A DNA stretch of 5,610 nt from assembly GCA_945957335.1 (NCBI GenBank), contig CAMFLJ010000256.1, positions 1 through 5,610 of the forward strand, read 5' to 3'. Source of the DNA: an uncultured Actinomycetes bacterium (GTDB lineage: Bacteria; Actinomycetota; Acidimicrobiia; Acidimicrobiales; Acidimicrobilacustridaceae). The notes beneath the pieces are model-generated. The model was not told the DNA's origin, searched no databases, and was given only the letters and a program-made list of their open reading frames with translations. The position numbers and the translations under genes are program-made. Positions 4,545 to 5,610 of this stretch are shown piece by piece; the first letter of the stretch is position 1, and each line of letters begins with the position of its first letter.

Positions 4545-4901
4545 GTGCGCACGTTCACCCTCGACGAGGCCCGCGAGGTCGCGGCCACCGTCGTGGAGCT
4601 CGGCGACGAGGTGATCGAGGTGCGGGCCGAGCTGGCCACGGTCAGCGCCGGGGCCGCAGTCGGGTCGCTCGCCGAGAAGAAGGGCCTCGAGGCCCGTCTG
4701 GCCGAGCTGCTCGACACCATCGTGGGGCTCGACGTGCAGCTCAAGGGCTGGGCGCCGCTGCTCGTCGACATCCCCGTCGAGCACGACGGCCGCGTGGTGC
4801 TGCTGTGCCTGCTCGAGGGCGACCGCCAGCTCGGCTGGTACCACGAGGTCGACCACGGCTTCGCCGGGCGGCGGCCGCTGTCGCACCTCGGGATCAGCTG
4901 A
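4545..4901 (+). CDS. DUF2203 family protein
   Basis: This small 118-residue soluble protein begins MRTFTLDEAREVAATVVELG. The N-terminal two thirds are helical with charged heptad-like spacing (about 7-65), and the C-terminal third carries the block that defines the family: VDIPVEHDGRVVLLCLLEGD (74-93) then LGWYHEVDHGFAGRRPL (96-112). His100, Glu101 and the GFAGRRP stretch look conserved and could form a binding site, but no function is established that I know of. The GTG at 4545 lies 5 nt after the phosphodiesterase stop and has no clear Shine-Dalgarno sequence, so it probably relies on translational coupling. The longer in-frame extension upstream overlaps the phosphodiesterase gene and is Arg/Pro-rich shadow sequence. 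The family assignment is by motif memory and fairly firm. Confidence 0.83.
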   Translation: MRTFTLDEAREVAATVVELGDEVIEVRAELATVSAGAAVGSLAEKKGLEARLAELLDTIVGLDVQLKGWAPLLVDIPVEHDGRVVLLCLLEGDRQLGWYHEVDHGFAGRRPLSHLGIS

Positions 4902-5610
4902 GCGGCTCGGGCCCGGTGTAGATCGCCCTCGGGCGGTAGCGCAGGGGCCGCTCGTCGTACTCCTCGAGCACGTGGCCGACCCATCCGGCGGTGCGGCCGG
5001 TGGCGAACACCCCCTCGGTGGCGCCGAAGGGCATGGCGCCGGCGAGGGCGAGCGCACCGAGGGCGAAGTCGATGTTGGGCTCCCGGCCCGAGGCGTCGAC
5101 GCAGAGGCGCCGGACGGTCTCGATGGTCCGGGCCGCCGATGCCGCGGCGATCGATCCGACCCGTTCGAGCAGCAGCTCGGCCCGGGGGTCGATGCCGTCG
5201 TAGAGCGAGTGGCCCATGCCCGGGACGTGCTCGCCGGCCTCCAGGGCGCCCTCGACCGCGGCGGCCGGGTTCCCGGTGGAGAGCGCCTCGGCCAGGATCC
5301 GGTGCGTGCCGATGGCGGCGCGGCCGTGCAACGGGCCGCTCACCGCGCCGATCGCGGCGAGCACGCAGGCGAACGGATTGGCCCGGGTGGAGGCGGCGAC
5401 GCGCGCCGCGAGGGTGGAGGTGGCCAGCTCGTGGTCGGCGAGCAGCACCAGCGCGGCGTCGAGGGCGCGGACCCGCGCCGCGGTCGGGCGCTGCGGCGAG
5501 AGGCGGGGCCACAGCTGGGCGGCGATGCCGGCGTCCTCGCCGGGCAGCGTGCCGAGCGGCAGGGGAGTGCGGGCGAACACGCCGAGCATCGTGCGGGCCT
5601 TGCGCTGCAC
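4894..5610 (-). CDS. Citrate synthase family protein, C-terminal part (partial)
   Basis: These are the last 238 residues of a citrate synthase-fold enzyme, which condenses oxaloacetate (or a related oxoacid) with an acyl-CoA; the start lies beyond base 5610. Numbered within the visible part, LLADHELATSTLAARVAAST (56-75) holds the active-site His60 (pig H274), GPLHG (92-96) is the family block, GMGHSLYDGIDPR (131-143) holds His134 (pig H320), and PNIDFALGAL (178-187) holds Asp181 (pig D375). RTAGWVGHVLEEY (206-218) and RYRPRAIYTGP (224-234) complete the family ending. The catalytic triad is intact, so it is probably active. The DHELATST style resembles the actinobacterial citrate synthase-like proteins that often carry an N-terminal helix-turn-helix; that end is not visible. 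The GTG at 5608-5610 is not taken as the start because the protein would be too short. It converges on DUF2203 with an 8-bp overlap. Confidence 0.9.
   Translation of the reverse strand: MQRKARTMLGVFARTPLPLGTLPGEDAGIAAQLWPRLSPQRPTAARVRALDAALVLLADHELATSTLAARVAASTRANPFACVLAAIGAVSGPLHGRAAIGTHRILAEALSTGNPAAAVEGALEAGEHVPGMGHSLYDGIDPRAELLLERVGSIAAASAARTIETVRRLCVDASGREPNIDFALGALALAGAMPFGATEGVFATGRTAGWVGHVLEEYDERPLRYRPRAIYTGPEPLS

Noticed and set aside
4884..4915. Possible terminator between DUF2203 and the citrate synthase gene
   Set aside because: The CTCGGG copies are direct, not inverted, and no adequate stem or T-run is present.

Overview
The window is a housekeeping stretch of a high-GC bacterial chromosome. 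The G+C-saturated third codon positions, frequent GTG starts, TAnnnT-type -10 boxes, tight gene packing and protein flavour all point to an actinobacterium. The gene styles (a GxHH-type IleRS, a Lys/Ala-tailed DksA-like protein, and an LspA plus RluA-family pair) suggest the Acidimicrobiia or a relative, but the lineage is an inference. No mobile elements, CRISPR arrays, rRNA or tRNA genes were seen.

Layout: (1) 1-378, minus strand, the N-terminal 126 residues of isoleucyl-tRNA synthetase (ileS). It is divergent, across a 111-bp promoter region, from (2) a plus-strand run of a DksA/TraR-like protein with a 147-residue Lys/Ala/Pro tail (490-1305), lspA (1356-1925) and an RluA-family pseudouridine synthase (1927-2868). 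(3) A minus-strand Rrf2-family regulator (2840-3322) converges on the pseudouridine synthase gene with a 29-bp overlap. It is divergent, across a 113-bp region holding a striking dyad, from (4) a plus-strand pair: an alkaline-phosphatase-superfamily nucleotide pyrophosphatase/phosphodiesterase (3436-4539) and a DUF2203 protein (4545-4901). (5) A minus-strand citrate synthase family gene (C-terminal 238 residues, 4894-5610) converges on the DUF2203 gene with an 8-bp palindromic stop overlap.

How the genes fit together: ileS, lspA and an RluA-family gene lie close together in many bacteria (for example in Mycobacterium tuberculosis). The first block therefore covers translation (IleRS, rRNA pseudouridylation), RNA polymerase control (DksA-like) and lipoprotein maturation (LspA). 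The Rrf2 regulator may control itself and the divergent phosphodiesterase/DUF2203 pair through the dyad at 3375-3405; this is inference.

I did not find a clearly new multi-gene system. The observations most worth following are the swapped GxHH signature in IleRS, the DksA-like protein that has lost three of four zinc cysteines but carries a histone-H1-like tail, the Rrf2 protein with only two of the three usual cluster cysteines, and the interrupted 13-bp dyad in the Rrf2/phosphodiesterase divergent promoter region.
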